DNA of 64,000 nt from Streptomyces avermitilis MA-4680 = NBRC 14893 (GCF_000009765.2 NC_003155.5:7874001-7938000), one strand, 5' to 3'; positions 17,762 through 26,312 are shown, counted from the stretch's first letter. Notes: generated from the letters alone by a model not told the origin. Translations and numbers: made by a program.

Positions 17762-18523
17762 ATGACCACCTCGCCACTCTCCCGCCGCGCCGGAGCAGCC
17801 CGCACCGGTGCCGCCGCCGCCCTGGCGGTTCTCGCCACCGCCACGACCGCCTCGATCGGGGCGCCGGTCGCCTTCGCCGCCCCGGGGGACGAAGGCGAAC
17901 TCAGGATCCACAGAGTGGGTGCGCCCCTGGGCGTGCCCAAGGACGACTCCAAGGTCTGCCGGTTCTACCTCGACGCGACCAACTTCGACGGGGCGACGAC
18001 CGTCACCTACACCATCGAGGCGCAGCCGCCGCTGCCCAACACCGCGACGCTCACCGGCGCCATCATCCTCGCGGCGGGTGTCGGCCGCACGGAACCCCTC
18101 GCCCTGCCCGACGGGCAGTACAAGCTGACCTGGCCCGTCCCCCCGAGCGCCACCGCCCCCCAGAAGGAGAAGATCTTCCGGGTCGACTGCCGCGAAGAGA
18201 ACGAGCACGGCGAAAAGGAGTACAACGGCGCGTCGGGCCCGCAGGGCGGCGGCTACCAGGGCGGCGACAGCCAGGGCGGCGCCGGCCAGGGCGGCGACAG
18301 CTCCTCGCAGGGCGGCGGACACGAGAGCCAGGGCGGCGGGAACAGCTCCTCGCAGGGCGGCGAGGACGGCCCGAAGGGCGGCGTCCACGCGGGCGGCGGC
18401 GGGCTCGCCGACATGACCGAGGCGGTCTCGCCGGTCGCCGCGACGGCGGCCGTCGGGCTGGTCGTGGCCGGAGGCGTCACGTACTTCCGGCTGATCCGCC
18501 GTCGGCCCCATGGCGCCGCGTAG
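17762..18523 (+). CDS. Secreted, C-terminally anchored protein with Gly/Gln/Ser-rich linker
   Basis: 253 aa. A signal peptide cleaves near AFAAPGDEG. A compact domain follows (residues about 45-150) with two cysteines (VCRFYLDATNF and FRVDCREEN) that could form a disulfide. Next is a linker of about 60 residues made of GGxxQGG/SSQGG repeats. A C-terminal membrane helix and RRR tail end the protein (VAATAAVGLVVAGGVTYFRL). There is no LPXTG, so classical sortase anchoring is not shown. The coding end overlaps the start of the class F sortase gene by 14 bases, linking the two. Confidence 0.8.
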   Translation: MTTSPLSRRAGAARTGAAAALAVLATATTASIGAPVAFAAPGDEGELRIHRVGAPLGVPKDDSKVCRFYLDATNFDGATTVTYTIEAQPPLPNTATLTGAIILAAGVGRTEPLALPDGQYKLTWPVPPSATAPQKEKIFRVDCREENEHGEKEYNGASGPQGGGYQGGDSQGGAGQGGDSSSQGGGHESQGGGNSSSQGGEDGPKGGVHAGGGGLADMTEAVSPVAATAAVGLVVAGGVTYFRLIRRRPHGAA

Positions 18524-19241
18524 GCGGCTCCGCAGGCCCTGGTACCGGACTCGCGCCTACCGCCTCACCAGGACGGCCGCGCTCGTGGCCGTCCTGGTGA
18601 CGGTGGGCAACCGGTGCGGACAGGACGACGAGCCGGGCGGGCCGGCCGTCCTCGCCGGGCCCGAGCGGCCCGCGGTGGCGGCCGACGCCGCCGGCCCCGG
18701 CACCGACGCGCGCGGTCCCGGGACCGGAGCGGAGCGGACCGGCCGGTCGGCCCGGTCCGCTCCGCCGCCCACCCCGCTGCCGCGCTCCCGGGCCACCGTG
18801 CTGCGCATCCCGCATCTGGGCATCGAGGCGCCGGTCATCGGCCTCCGGCTCGACCGTGACCGGCAGCTCGCCACGCCGCCGGTGGACAAACCCAAGCTCG
18901 TAGGCTGGTACGAGGGCGGACCGGCGCCGGGCGAGAAGGGCACGGCCGTCGTCGTCGGCCACCGCGACACCAGGACCGGCCCCGCCGTCTTCGCCGCGCT
19001 CGGCCAACTGCCGCCGGGACGGCTGGTCGAGGCCCGGCGCGCGGACGGACGCACCGCCGTCTACACCGTGGACCGGGTGCAGACGTACGAGAAGTCGCAC
19101 TTTCCCGACAAGGAGGTGTACGGCACCAGGAAGCGCCCCGAGCTGCGTCTGATCACCTGCGGCGGCACGTACGACCGCAAGAAGGGCTACGCCAGCAACA
19201 TCGTGGTCTTCGCCCACCTCACGGCGACCCGGAAGGGCTGA
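18510..19241 (+). CDS. Class F sortase
   Basis: 243 aa. An N-terminal membrane anchor (residues about 20-36) and a low-complexity linker precede the sortase domain (about 95-240). Catalytic residues are visible: His151 in VVVGHRDT, Cys217 in LITCGGTYD, and Arg223 shortly after. Class F sortases of actinobacteria are transpeptidases at the outer membrane face; their substrates are mostly undefined. Overlap with the upstream secreted-protein gene suggests that protein is a partner or substrate. Confidence 0.93.
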   Translation: MAPRRRLRRPWYRTRAYRLTRTAALVAVLVTVGNRCGQDDEPGGPAVLAGPERPAVAADAAGPGTDARGPGTGAERTGRSARSAPPPTPLPRSRATVLRIPHLGIEAPVIGLRLDRDRQLATPPVDKPKLVGWYEGGPAPGEKGTAVVVGHRDTRTGPAVFAALGQLPPGRLVEARRADGRTAVYTVDRVQTYEKSHFPDKEVYGTRKRPELRLITCGGTYDRKKGYASNIVVFAHLTATRKG

Positions 19242-19290
19242 ACCCCGGCGGAACGCCCGCGGGGGCTGAACCCCGGCGGGGACGCCCGCG
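19235..19290. repeat. Tandem duplication containing the sortase stop codon
   Basis: GGGCTGAACCCCGGCGG...CGCCCGCG occurs at 19235-19261 and again at 19263-19290 (27 and 28 bases, one base apart, differing by about one insertion). The first copy includes the TGA of the sortase gene, so the duplication leaves the protein unchanged. The GC-rich arms could also form a terminator stem. Confidence 0.6.
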
Positions 19291-19395
19291 AGGCTCTTCC
19301 GGAACGTCGCCCCAGGTCCTCGTCCCCCCGGTATCGCGCTCCGCCGCGGCGCGCGGGCCCCGCTCCATCGTGACCCGGAACCCTCTGGCGTCCCA

Positions 19396-19414
19396 AAACT
19401 AACATCGCTAGTTT
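19396..19414. promoter_or_regulatory. Operator AAACTAACATCGCTAGTTT upstream of aldehyde dehydrogenase
   Basis: The near-palindrome has arms AAACTA and TAGTTT. It lies 38 bases before the aldehyde dehydrogenase start. An almost identical 19-mer is found at 24621-24639 beside a TetR gene and before an acyl-CoA dehydrogenase gene (15 of 19 positions shared), so one regulator probably controls both loci. Confidence 0.65.
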
Positions 19415-19452
19415 GGGGCGCGGACGACGCTGCCCGACTCCGGAGGAAGACG

Positions 19453-20841
19453 ATGAAGGCACAGGACGGCATGTACATCGACGGCGCCTGGCGGCCCGCC
19501 GCGGGGCCGGACATGATCGAGGTCGTGAACCCGGCCGACGAGCAGGTGATCGGCCGGGTGCCGGCGGGCACTCCCGAGGACGTGGACGCGGCCGTACGTG
19601 CCGCGCGTGCCGCCCTGACCGCCTGGGCCGCGACCCCGCCCGCCGAGCGGGCCGCGCGGATCTCCGCCCTCCGGGACGTCCTGGTGGCCCGCCAGGACGA
19701 GATCGCCGAGACCGTCACGGCCGAACTCGGCTCACCGCTGTCGTTCTCGCAGAGCGTGCAGGTGGGCCTGCCGATCCTGGTCGCGGGTTCGTACGCCGAA
19801 CTCGCGGCGACGTACGCCTTCGAGGAGAGGGTGGGCAACTCGACCGTCCACCACGAGCCGGTCGGCGTGGTCGGCGCCATCACCCCCTGGAACTACCCCC
19901 TGCACCAGATCGTCGCCAAGGTCGCCCCGGCACTCGCGGCGGGCTGCACGATCGTACTGAAGCCCGCCGAGGACACCCCGCTGACCGCCCAGCTCTTCGC
20001 GGAGGCGGTCCACGAGGCCGGTGTCCCGGCGGGTGTGTTCAACCTCGTCACCGGCCTCGGCCCGGTCGCGGGACAGGCGCTCGCCGAGCACGAGGACGTC
20101 GACCTGGTCTCGTTCACCGGCTCGACGGCGGTCGGCAGGCAGATCGGTGCCACGGCCGGTGCGGCCGTCAAGCGGGTCGCCCTCGAACTCGGCGGCAAGT
20201 CCGCCAACGTCATCCTGCCGAGCGCCGACCTCGCCAAGGCGGTGAACGTGGGCGTCGCCAACGTGATGGCCAACTCCGGCCAGACGTGCAGCGCCTGGAC
20301 GCGCATGCTGGTGCACGCGGAGCGGTACGAGGAGGCGGTCGAGCTGGCCGCGGCCGCCGCGGTGAAGTACGCGGACCGCATCGGCCCGCTGGTGAACGCC
20401 AAGCAGCGCGCCCGGGTGCGCGGTTACATCGACAAGGGTGTCGCCGAGGGCGCACGGCTCGTCGCGGGCGGCCCCGAATCCACCGAGCCGCAGGGCTACT
20501 TCGTCAGCCCCACCGTCTTCGCCGACGTCACGCCCGAGATGACGATCGCGAAGGAGGAGATCTTCGGCCCGGTCCTCTCGGTCATCCGGTACGAGGACGA
20601 GGAGGAGGCCCTGCGGATCGCCAACGGCACGGTGTACGGCCTCGCCGGCGCCGTCTGGGCGGGCGACGAGGCGGAGGCGGTCGCCTTCGCCCGCAGGCTC
20701 GACACCGGGCAGGTCGACATCAACGGCGGCCGCTTCAACCCCCTTGCGCCCTTCGGGGGTTACAAGCAGTCGGGCGTGGGCCGTGAGCTCGGCGCGCACG
20801 GCCTCGCCGAGTACCTCCAGACCAAGTCCCTCCAGTTCTAG
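19453..20841 (+). CDS. NAD(P)-dependent aldehyde dehydrogenase
   Basis: 462 aa. The catalytic cysteine is Cys279 (NSGQTCSAW), with general base Glu245 in LELGGKS. The cofactor region has TPWNYPL and FTGSTAVG. It oxidises aldehydes to carboxylates in the cytosol; the substrate range cannot be told. It is followed after 14 bases by a zinc alcohol dehydrogenase, so together they could convert an alcohol to an acid. Preceded by the operator at 19396-19414 and GGAGGAAG at the start. Confidence 0.95.
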   Translation: MKAQDGMYIDGAWRPAAGPDMIEVVNPADEQVIGRVPAGTPEDVDAAVRAARAALTAWAATPPAERAARISALRDVLVARQDEIAETVTAELGSPLSFSQSVQVGLPILVAGSYAELAATYAFEERVGNSTVHHEPVGVVGAITPWNYPLHQIVAKVAPALAAGCTIVLKPAEDTPLTAQLFAEAVHEAGVPAGVFNLVTGLGPVAGQALAEHEDVDLVSFTGSTAVGRQIGATAGAAVKRVALELGGKSANVILPSADLAKAVNVGVANVMANSGQTCSAWTRMLVHAERYEEAVELAAAAAVKYADRIGPLVNAKQRARVRGYIDKGVAEGARLVAGGPESTEPQGYFVSPTVFADVTPEMTIAKEEIFGPVLSVIRYEDEEEALRIANGTVYGLAGAVWAGDEAEAVAFARRLDTGQVDINGGRFNPLAPFGGYKQSGVGRELGAHGLAEYLQTKSLQF

Positions 20842-20855
20842 GAGCGTCGCCCACC

Positions 20856-21935
20856 ATGGTCCGCGCAGCTGTACTGCCCGCCGTCGGTGCTCCGCTGGAG
20901 ATCACCGGGATCGAACTGCCCGAGCCCGGTCCCGGCCAGGTCCGGGTCCGGCTCGCCGCCGCCGGGGTCTGCCACTCCGACCTGTCCCTGTCCGACGGCA
21001 CCATGCGGGTGCCGGTCCCGGCCGTCCTCGGCCATGAGGGCGCGGGCACCGTCGTCTCCGTGGGGGAGGGCGTCACCCAGGTGTCGCCCGGCGCGGGCGT
21101 CGTCCTCAACTGGGCGCCGTCCTGCGGAAGGTGCCACGCCTGCTCGCTGGGCGAGGTCTGGCTGTGCGCCGACGCGCTGACCGGCGCCGGGACCGTGTAC
21201 GCGCGGCGCACCGACGGCTCCGACCTGTACCCCGGGCTGAACGTCGCCGCGTTCGCCGAGGAGACGGTCGTCCCGGCCGCCTGCGTACTGCCCGTGCCCG
21301 ACGGCGTGCCGCTCACCGACGCGGCGCTGCTCGGCTGTGCCGTGCTCACCGGCTACGGAGCCGTCCATCACTCGGCGAAGGTCCAGCCGGGCGAGACGGT
21401 CGCCGTGTTCGGGGTCGGCGGGGTCGGCCTCGCGACGCTCCAGGCCGCCCGGATCGCGGGCGCGTCGAAGATCGTCGCGGTGGACGTCTCGCCGGAGAAG
21501 GAGTCGCTCGCCCGCCGGGCCGGGGCCACCGACTACCTCGTCGCCTCCGAGAACACGGCCCGCGAGATCCGCGGGCTCACCGACAAGCAGGGGGTGGACG
21601 TCGCCGTCGAGTGCGTGGGCCGCGCCGTGACCATCCGCACCGCCTGGGACTCGACGCGGCGTGGCGGCCGCACCACGGTCGTCGGCATCGGCGGCAAGGA
21701 CCAGCAGGTCGTGTTCAACGCGCTGGAGATCTTCCACTGGGGCCGCACCCTGTCGGGCTGCGTGTACGGCAACTCGGACCCGGCGAAGGACCTGCCGGTC
21801 CTGGCCGAGCACGTACGGGCGGGGCGCCTGGACCTCGGCGCGCTGGTGACGGAGCGGATCGCCCTCGACGGCATCCCGGCGGCGTTCGACAACATGCTGG
21901 CCGGCAAGGGCGGCCGGGCGCTGGTGGTGTTCTAG
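20856..21935 (+). CDS. Zinc-dependent alcohol dehydrogenase
   Basis: 359 aa. Catalytic zinc residues appear in GVCHSDLS and GHEGAGTV. The four-cysteine structural zinc lobe is complete (CGRCHACSLGEVWLC). The Rossmann glycine motif is FGVGGVGL. It resembles the mycothiol/glutathione-dependent and aryl-alcohol branch of medium-chain dehydrogenases. Located 14 bases after the aldehyde dehydrogenase, in one operon under the AAACTA-type operator. Confidence 0.93.
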   Translation: MVRAAVLPAVGAPLEITGIELPEPGPGQVRVRLAAAGVCHSDLSLSDGTMRVPVPAVLGHEGAGTVVSVGEGVTQVSPGAGVVLNWAPSCGRCHACSLGEVWLCADALTGAGTVYARRTDGSDLYPGLNVAAFAEETVVPAACVLPVPDGVPLTDAALLGCAVLTGYGAVHHSAKVQPGETVAVFGVGGVGLATLQAARIAGASKIVAVDVSPEKESLARRAGATDYLVASENTAREIRGLTDKQGVDVAVECVGRAVTIRTAWDSTRRGGRTTVVGIGGKDQQVVFNALEIFHWGRTLSGCVYGNSDPAKDLPVLAEHVRAGRLDLGALVTERIALDGIPAAFDNMLAGKGGRALVVF

Positions 21936-21941
21936 GCGCGC

Positions 21942-22952
21942 CTAGGCGCGCGGCTCCGGGGCCGGTCGAGGAACTGGATCCGGAGCCGGTCGAGGAGCTG
22001 GTTCCGGGGCCGGCGCCGGGGCCGTGTCCTCGGGCACAGGCGCGGTCGTCCGGCCGCGCGGCCGGGAACGCGACACCGCCACCCCGGCGAGACACAGCAG
22101 GCCACCGGCCAGCGTCAGCGGTCCCGGCACTTCGTCGAGCACCAGCCAGGACATCAGTACGACGAGGGCGGGCACGGCGTACGTGGTCGCGCCCATGCGG
22201 CTCGCGGTCGTACGGGCGAGGGCGTACGCCCAGGTCGTGAACGCCAGCGCGGTCGGGAAGACGCCCAGGTAGAGCATGTTGAGGGTCGCGGAGACGGGCG
22301 CGGCGGCCGCCTCGTGGACGAGCTGCCCGGCGAAGGGCAGACACCCGACCGCGCCGACCAGGCAGCCGAAGGTCGTCGCCTGGAGCGCACTGGCACTGCC
22401 CAGCGCCGGCTTCTGCGCGACGACTCCGCCCGCGTATCCGGCGGCGGCGAGCAGACACAGCACCACCCCGAGAACCGAGGATCCGCCCTCCCCGGACAGG
22501 GAGAGACCCACGGCGACCGCACCCGCGAAGGACACCGCCATCCCCGCGAGCAACCGCGGCGACAGGGCGTCGCCGAGCAGCCGGGCACCGAGCAGGGCGA
22601 TGAGGATCGGGCCGATGTTCACGACCAGGGCCGCCGTGCCCGCGTCCACCTGCTGCTCGCCCCAGTTGAGCACGACCATGTAGCAGCCGAACCAGAGCAG
22701 CCCGGACATGACGATCCCCGGCCAGGCCGCGCGCGGCGGCAGACCCTCCCCGCGGACGAGACAGATGACACCGAGCGCGAGGACGCCCGCCAGCAGCCGG
22801 CCGAGCGCCAGCGCGCCCGGCGAGTAGGCGGCACCCGCACTGCGGATCGACACGAAGGCGGAGGCCCACAGGACGACGGTGACGGCCGCCGCGCCCGCGG
22901 CGAGCAGCTCCGCGCGGCGGCGGGGTGCGGGGGTGAACGGGGGAGTGCTCAT
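21942..22952 (-). CDS. EamA-family (DMT) transporter
   Basis: 336 aa with ten predicted membrane helices arranged as two EamA halves (WASAFVSIRSAGAAYSPGALA in the first, VGAVGCLPFAGQL and YAVPALVVLMSWLVLDE in the second). The last 40 residues are a Pro/Ala/Glu-rich tail (PAPAPEPAPRPAPDP). ATG 22952 follows GGGAG. Convergent with the alcohol dehydrogenase gene, only 6 bases apart. An ArsR-like regulator is encoded upstream on the same strand. Confidence 0.88.
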   Translation of the reverse strand: MSTPPFTPAPRRRAELLAAGAAAVTVVLWASAFVSIRSAGAAYSPGALALGRLLAGVLALGVICLVRGEGLPPRAAWPGIVMSGLLWFGCYMVVLNWGEQQVDAGTAALVVNIGPILIALLGARLLGDALSPRLLAGMAVSFAGAVAVGLSLSGEGGSSVLGVVLCLLAAAGYAGGVVAQKPALGSASALQATTFGCLVGAVGCLPFAGQLVHEAAAAPVSATLNMLYLGVFPTALAFTTWAYALARTTASRMGATTYAVPALVVLMSWLVLDEVPGPLTLAGGLLCLAGVAVSRSRPRGRTTAPVPEDTAPAPAPEPAPRPAPDPVPRPAPEPRA

Positions 22953-23103
22953 CATGCTCCCGAGGCTAGGAGGGGGACAGACAGGGGGCACGCGGATTTC
23001 GGACGTCGTACTGCGGCTGCCGCTGTGGGTGTGGCTGTGCGTGCGGGTCCGGCTGCGGCCGCTCTTGAGGCAGCGCCGCTCATGTGGTCGCTGCCGCTCC
23101 CGC

Positions 23104-23826
23104 TCAGCGCAGCGCACCCGTCGCGATGCCCAGCAGCGCCGCGAGCGCCCGCTCCCCTTGGTCCGTGACCTTCACGGCCCGCTCGGAGCCGATGCGTACG
23201 CACCACCCCGCGTCCAGAGCGTGCCGGCACAGGGCCGCGCCCGCGACGCCCGCGAGATGGGGCCGGCGTTCGGTCCAGTCGAGGCAGGCCCGGGCCAGCG
23301 GGCGTCGGCCGGTGGGTTCGAGACCGATACCGGCGTCCGCGAACCACTTCAGCCCGTCGTCCGTGAGCGCGAACCCGGTGTCCTGGCGCAGCAGCCCACG
23401 TCCGGTCAGCGCGTCGGTGAGGGCGATGCCGAGCCGCCCGGCGAGGTGGTCGTAGCAGGTGCGCCCGCGGGCCATCGCGGTGCCGGCGCTGGACTCCCGC
23501 AGCGTGCGCGGTTGTTCGAGGGCGCCGGGCGCGACCTGGGCCGCGAGATCCTCGACGAGCTGCGCGGTCCGCCCGTCGGCCAGCCGTACGTACCGGTGCC
23601 GCCCCTGCCGCTCCTCGGCGAGCAGCCCGCCCGCGACCAGCTTGCCCAGATGCTCGCTGGCGGTGGAGGCCGCGACTCCCGCGTGCCGCGCCAGCTCGCC
23701 GGCCGTCCACGCCCGCCCGTCCAGCAGCGCCAGCAGAAACGCGGCCCGCGTCTCGTCGGCGATCAGCCCGGCGAGCCGGGCCAGCCGCGGCGCCTGGGCA
23801 TCCCGGGACCTGTGTCGGCTCGTCAT
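23104..23826 (-). CDS. ArsR-type winged-helix regulator
   Basis: 240 aa. The winged helix is near the N-terminus (LIADETRAAFLLALLDGRAWTAGELARHAGVAASTASEHLGKL, then RHRYVRL). The C-terminal half (about residues 120-240) is extended compared with simple ArsR sensors and has a repeated Cys/Trp/His content (CLDWTERRPHLAGVAGAALC), perhaps a second ligand domain. It precedes the EamA gene on the same strand (151-base gap) and likely regulates it. Two overlapping inverted repeats lie just before its start. Confidence 0.85.
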   Translation of the reverse strand: MTSRHRSRDAQAPRLARLAGLIADETRAAFLLALLDGRAWTAGELARHAGVAASTASEHLGKLVAGGLLAEERQGRHRYVRLADGRTAQLVEDLAAQVAPGALEQPRTLRESSAGTAMARGRTCYDHLAGRLGIALTDALTGRGLLRQDTGFALTDDGLKWFADAGIGLEPTGRRPLARACLDWTERRPHLAGVAGAALCRHALDAGWCVRIGSERAVKVTDQGERALAALLGIATGALR

Positions 23827-23843
23827 GCGTTCCAGCATGCGGT

Positions 23844-23885
23844 ACGGACACTTCGGCACCCGCCGAAGTGTCCGTGGCGGGTGCC
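23844..23885. promoter_or_regulatory. Two overlapping, mutually exclusive inverted repeats
   Basis: Repeat A: ACGGACACTTCGGC (23844-23857) and its exact complement at 23862-23875, a 14-bp stem with a 4-base loop. Repeat B: GGCACCCGCC (23855-23864) and its exact complement GGCGGGTGCC (23876-23885). B uses bases belonging to both arms of A, so only one can form. They lie 18 bases upstream of the ArsR-like gene and after the TetR gene. They may serve as operator, terminator or attenuator. Confidence 0.6.
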
Positions 23886-23952
23886 GATCGCGAAGAGGCG
23901 CGCGCCCCCGGTCGCCGGGCGGCGGGAACTCGGCGCCAGGGCCAGGGGCGGC

Positions 23953-24594
23953 CTAGAGGGCCCGCCGTACCTGCTCGTACTGCTGCGCGAGCCCGTCCAG
24001 CAACGCCGTGAGCCCCGTCTCGAACGCCCGCTCGTCGATCTTCTCCTGCTGCTCGGCAAGCAGGTGGGCCTGCCCGAGGTGGGGATAGTCGGCGGGGTCG
24101 TACGCCGTCTCGTCGTCGACGAACCCGCCCGCGAACGAGCCCAGCGCGGAGCCCATGATGAAGTACCGCATCAGCGCGCCGATGGACGTGGCCTGCGCGG
24201 GCGGCCAGCCGGCGCGGACCATCGCCCCGAAGACGGCGTCGGCGAGGCGGAGGCCGGCCGGGCGTCGCCCGGGGCCCCGGGCGAGCACCGGGACGATGTT
24301 CGGGTGGTCGCGCAGCGCGGCGCGGTAGGAGAAGGCCCAGTCGTGCAGCGCCGTCCGCCAGTTCCGGCCGTCCTCGAACATCGACAGGTCGACCTGCGCG
24401 CTCACCGAGTCCGCGACCGCCTCGAGGATCTGGTCCTTGGTGCGGAAGTGGTTGTAGAGCGAGGGCCCGCTGACCCCGAGTTCGGCGGCGAGCCGGCGGG
24501 TGGAAACGGCCGCCAGGCCCTCGGCGTCCACCAGCGCCCGTGCCGCGTCGACGATGCGGTCGGTGCTGAGGAGGGGCTTGCGCGGTCGGGCCAT
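23953..24594 (-). CDS. TetR-family regulator of the AAACTA operators
   Basis: 213 aa from ATG 24594 (MARPRKPLLSTDRIVDAARALV). The helix-turn-helix reads VSTRRLAAELGVSGPSLYNHF, and a long helical ligand domain (TetR_C of the fatty-acid type) follows. Divergent from an acyl-CoA dehydrogenase gene; the 77-base gap holds the operator at 24621-24639. No strong ribosome site is visible, and an in-frame ATG lies three codons upstream, so the start is not certain. Confidence 0.88.
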   Translation of the reverse strand: MARPRKPLLSTDRIVDAARALVDAEGLAAVSTRRLAAELGVSGPSLYNHFRTKDQILEAVADSVSAQVDLSMFEDGRNWRTALHDWAFSYRAALRDHPNIVPVLARGPGRRPAGLRLADAVFGAMVRAGWPPAQATSIGALMRYFIMGSALGSFAGGFVDDETAYDPADYPHLGQAHLLAEQQEKIDERAFETGLTALLDGLAQQYEQVRRAL

Positions 24595-24620
24595 GGCGCA
24601 CATAGTAGGGCTGCGCACGT

Positions 24621-24639
24621 AAACTAGCAGTGCTAATTT
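24621..24639. promoter_or_regulatory. Operator AAACTAGCAGTGCTAATTT between TetR and acyl-CoA dehydrogenase genes
   Basis: The near-palindrome matches the site at 19396-19414 in 15 of 19 positions; both fit AAACTARCA followed by GCTARTTT. Its place in the divergent promoter makes the neighbouring TetR (23953-24594) the likely ligand-responsive repressor of itself and the acyl-CoA dehydrogenase. Confidence 0.7.
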
Positions 24640-24671
24640 AAATGTACGGCTTTCAAATGGGGTGACGCGCC

Positions 24672-25823
24672 ATGAACCTGGAGCTCAGCGAGGAGCAGAC
24701 CGCCGTCCGGCAGCTCGCCAAGGACTTCGTGGACCGCGAGGTCGCCCCGAACGTCATCGCCTGGGACCGCGCAGAGGAGGTCGACCGCTCCCTCGTCAAG
24801 AAGCTGGGCGAGGTCGGCTTCCTCGGGCTGACCGTCGACGAGGAGTACGGCGGCTCCGGCGGCGACCACCTCGCGTACTGCCTGGTGACGGAGGAGCTGG
24901 GCCGGGGTGACTCCTCGGTGCGGGGCATCGTGTCGGTCTCCCTCGGGCTCGTCGCCAAGACGATCGCGTACTGGGGGAGCGAGGAGCAGAAGCGGCAGTG
25001 GCTGCCGGGGCTCACCTCCGGCGCGTACGTCGGCTGCTTCGGCCTCACCGAGCCCGGCACCGGCTCCGACGCGGGCAATCTGACGACGAGGGCCGTACGC
25101 GACGGCGACGACTACGTCGTCAACGGCACCAAGATGTTCATCACCAACGGCACCTGGGCCGACGTCGTGCTCCTCTTCGCCCGCTCCACGGACGCACCCG
25201 GACACAAGGGCGTCTCCGCCTTCCTCGTCCCCACCGACACCCCCGGCCTGACCCGCCGCCCCATCCACGGCAAGCTCGGCCTGCGCGGCCAGGCCACCGC
25301 CGAGCTGGTCCTCGAGGACGTCCGCGTGCCCGCCTCGGCGATGCTGGCGCCCGAGGGCAAGGGCTTCTCCGTGGCCATGTCGGCGCTGGCCAAGGGGCGG
25401 ATGTCGGTCGCGGCGGGCTGTGTCGGCATAGCCCAGGCCGCGCTGGACGTGGCGGTGAAGTACGCCACCGAGCGCGAACAGTTCGGGAAGACGATCGCCC
25501 ACCACCAGCTCGTACAGGAGCTGATCAGTGACATCGCCGTGGACGTGGACGCCGCCCGGCTGCTGACCTGGCGGGTCGCCGACCTCGTCGACCGGGGGCA
25601 GCCGTTCGCCACCGCGTCCTCCCAGGCCAAGCTCTTCGCCTCCGAGGCCGCCGTGCGCGCCGCGAACAACGCCCTCCAGGTCTTCGGCGGCTACGGCTAC
25701 ATCGACGAGTACCCGGCGGGCAAGCTGCTGCGCGACGCCCGCGTGATGACGCTCTACGAGGGCACGAGCCAGATCCAGAAGCTGCTGATCGGGCGGGCGC
25801 TGACGGGGGTCTCGGCGTTCTGA
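24672..25823 (+). CDS. Acyl-CoA dehydrogenase
   Basis: 383 aa, standard length. Signature one is CFGLTEPGTGSDAGN, with FAD-contact segments KMFITNGTWADV and FGGYGYIDEYPAGK. The catalytic base is Glu363 in LYEGTSQIQK, as in short/medium-chain enzymes. It introduces the alpha-beta double bond in fatty or branched acyl-CoA, passing electrons to ETF. Start ATG 24672 follows GGGGTGA. Divergent from TetR, whose operator precedes it. Confidence 0.95.
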   Translation: MNLELSEEQTAVRQLAKDFVDREVAPNVIAWDRAEEVDRSLVKKLGEVGFLGLTVDEEYGGSGGDHLAYCLVTEELGRGDSSVRGIVSVSLGLVAKTIAYWGSEEQKRQWLPGLTSGAYVGCFGLTEPGTGSDAGNLTTRAVRDGDDYVVNGTKMFITNGTWADVVLLFARSTDAPGHKGVSAFLVPTDTPGLTRRPIHGKLGLRGQATAELVLEDVRVPASAMLAPEGKGFSVAMSALAKGRMSVAAGCVGIAQAALDVAVKYATEREQFGKTIAHHQLVQELISDIAVDVDAARLLTWRVADLVDRGQPFATASSQAKLFASEAAVRAANNALQVFGGYGYIDEYPAGKLLRDARVMTLYEGTSQIQKLLIGRALTGVSAF

Positions 25824-25933
25824 GGAACCTCGTTCCGAGTTCCGCGGGACCTGGTTCCGGCCGGCCTCGTCTGAGTACGTCCTGAGTACGGCGGCGGATG
25901 TGGTTCCGGCCGTGGCCGCCGACCCTTGTCCGT

Positions 25934-26188
25934 ATGAGCGAGACACCGGTCAAGCAGCAGAACACGGCAGCCTTCTACGGTCAGGCCGTCGCCTCTTTCT
26001 CCGTCGCCATGGCGGCCACCGCCATCGGCATCTTCAAACTGCACGCCGACGCCTGGGTGCGGGGCTTCCTGGCCATCGCCGTCCTGTACCTGGTGACCTC
26101 GGCCTTCACCTTGGCCAAGGTGATCCGGGACCGGCAGGAGGGCGCGCACCCCGCGGGGCGCGCGTACGGCCCCTTCGAAAAGCTGTGA
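25934..26188 (+). CDS. YiaA/YiaB-family two-helix membrane protein
   Basis: 84 aa. Two hydrophobic helices (VASFSVAMAATAIGIFKL and GFLAIAVLYLVTSAFTLAKV) are joined by a short loop HADAWVRG, matching the YiaAB domain. The tail GRAYGPFEKL is cytoplasmic. Function unknown in the family. It is a single gene between the acyl-CoA dehydrogenase and a TetR gene. Confidence 0.8.
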   Translation: MSETPVKQQNTAAFYGQAVASFSVAMAATAIGIFKLHADAWVRGFLAIAVLYLVTSAFTLAKVIRDRQEGAHPAGRAYGPFEKL

Positions 26189-26252
26189 TCCGTTCGCCCA
26201 CCCGTTTGCCGACTCGTTCATCCACCCGTTCGCACCGCGCTGAACGGGCACT

Positions 26253-26268
26253 CTAAGCGCTCGCTCAC
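26253..26268. promoter_or_regulatory. TetR-type operator CTAAGCGCTCGCTCAC
   Basis: Imperfect palindrome 45 bases upstream of the TetR gene at 26313. Half-sites CTAAGC and GCTYA are shared with the perfect palindrome at 27474-27489 in front of the MaoC gene, suggesting autoregulation plus control of that gene. Confidence 0.5.
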
Positions 26269-26312
26269 CTTCAGAGGTATGGTGTTCGTCCTGCCACTGG
26301 AAGGGGCGAGTG

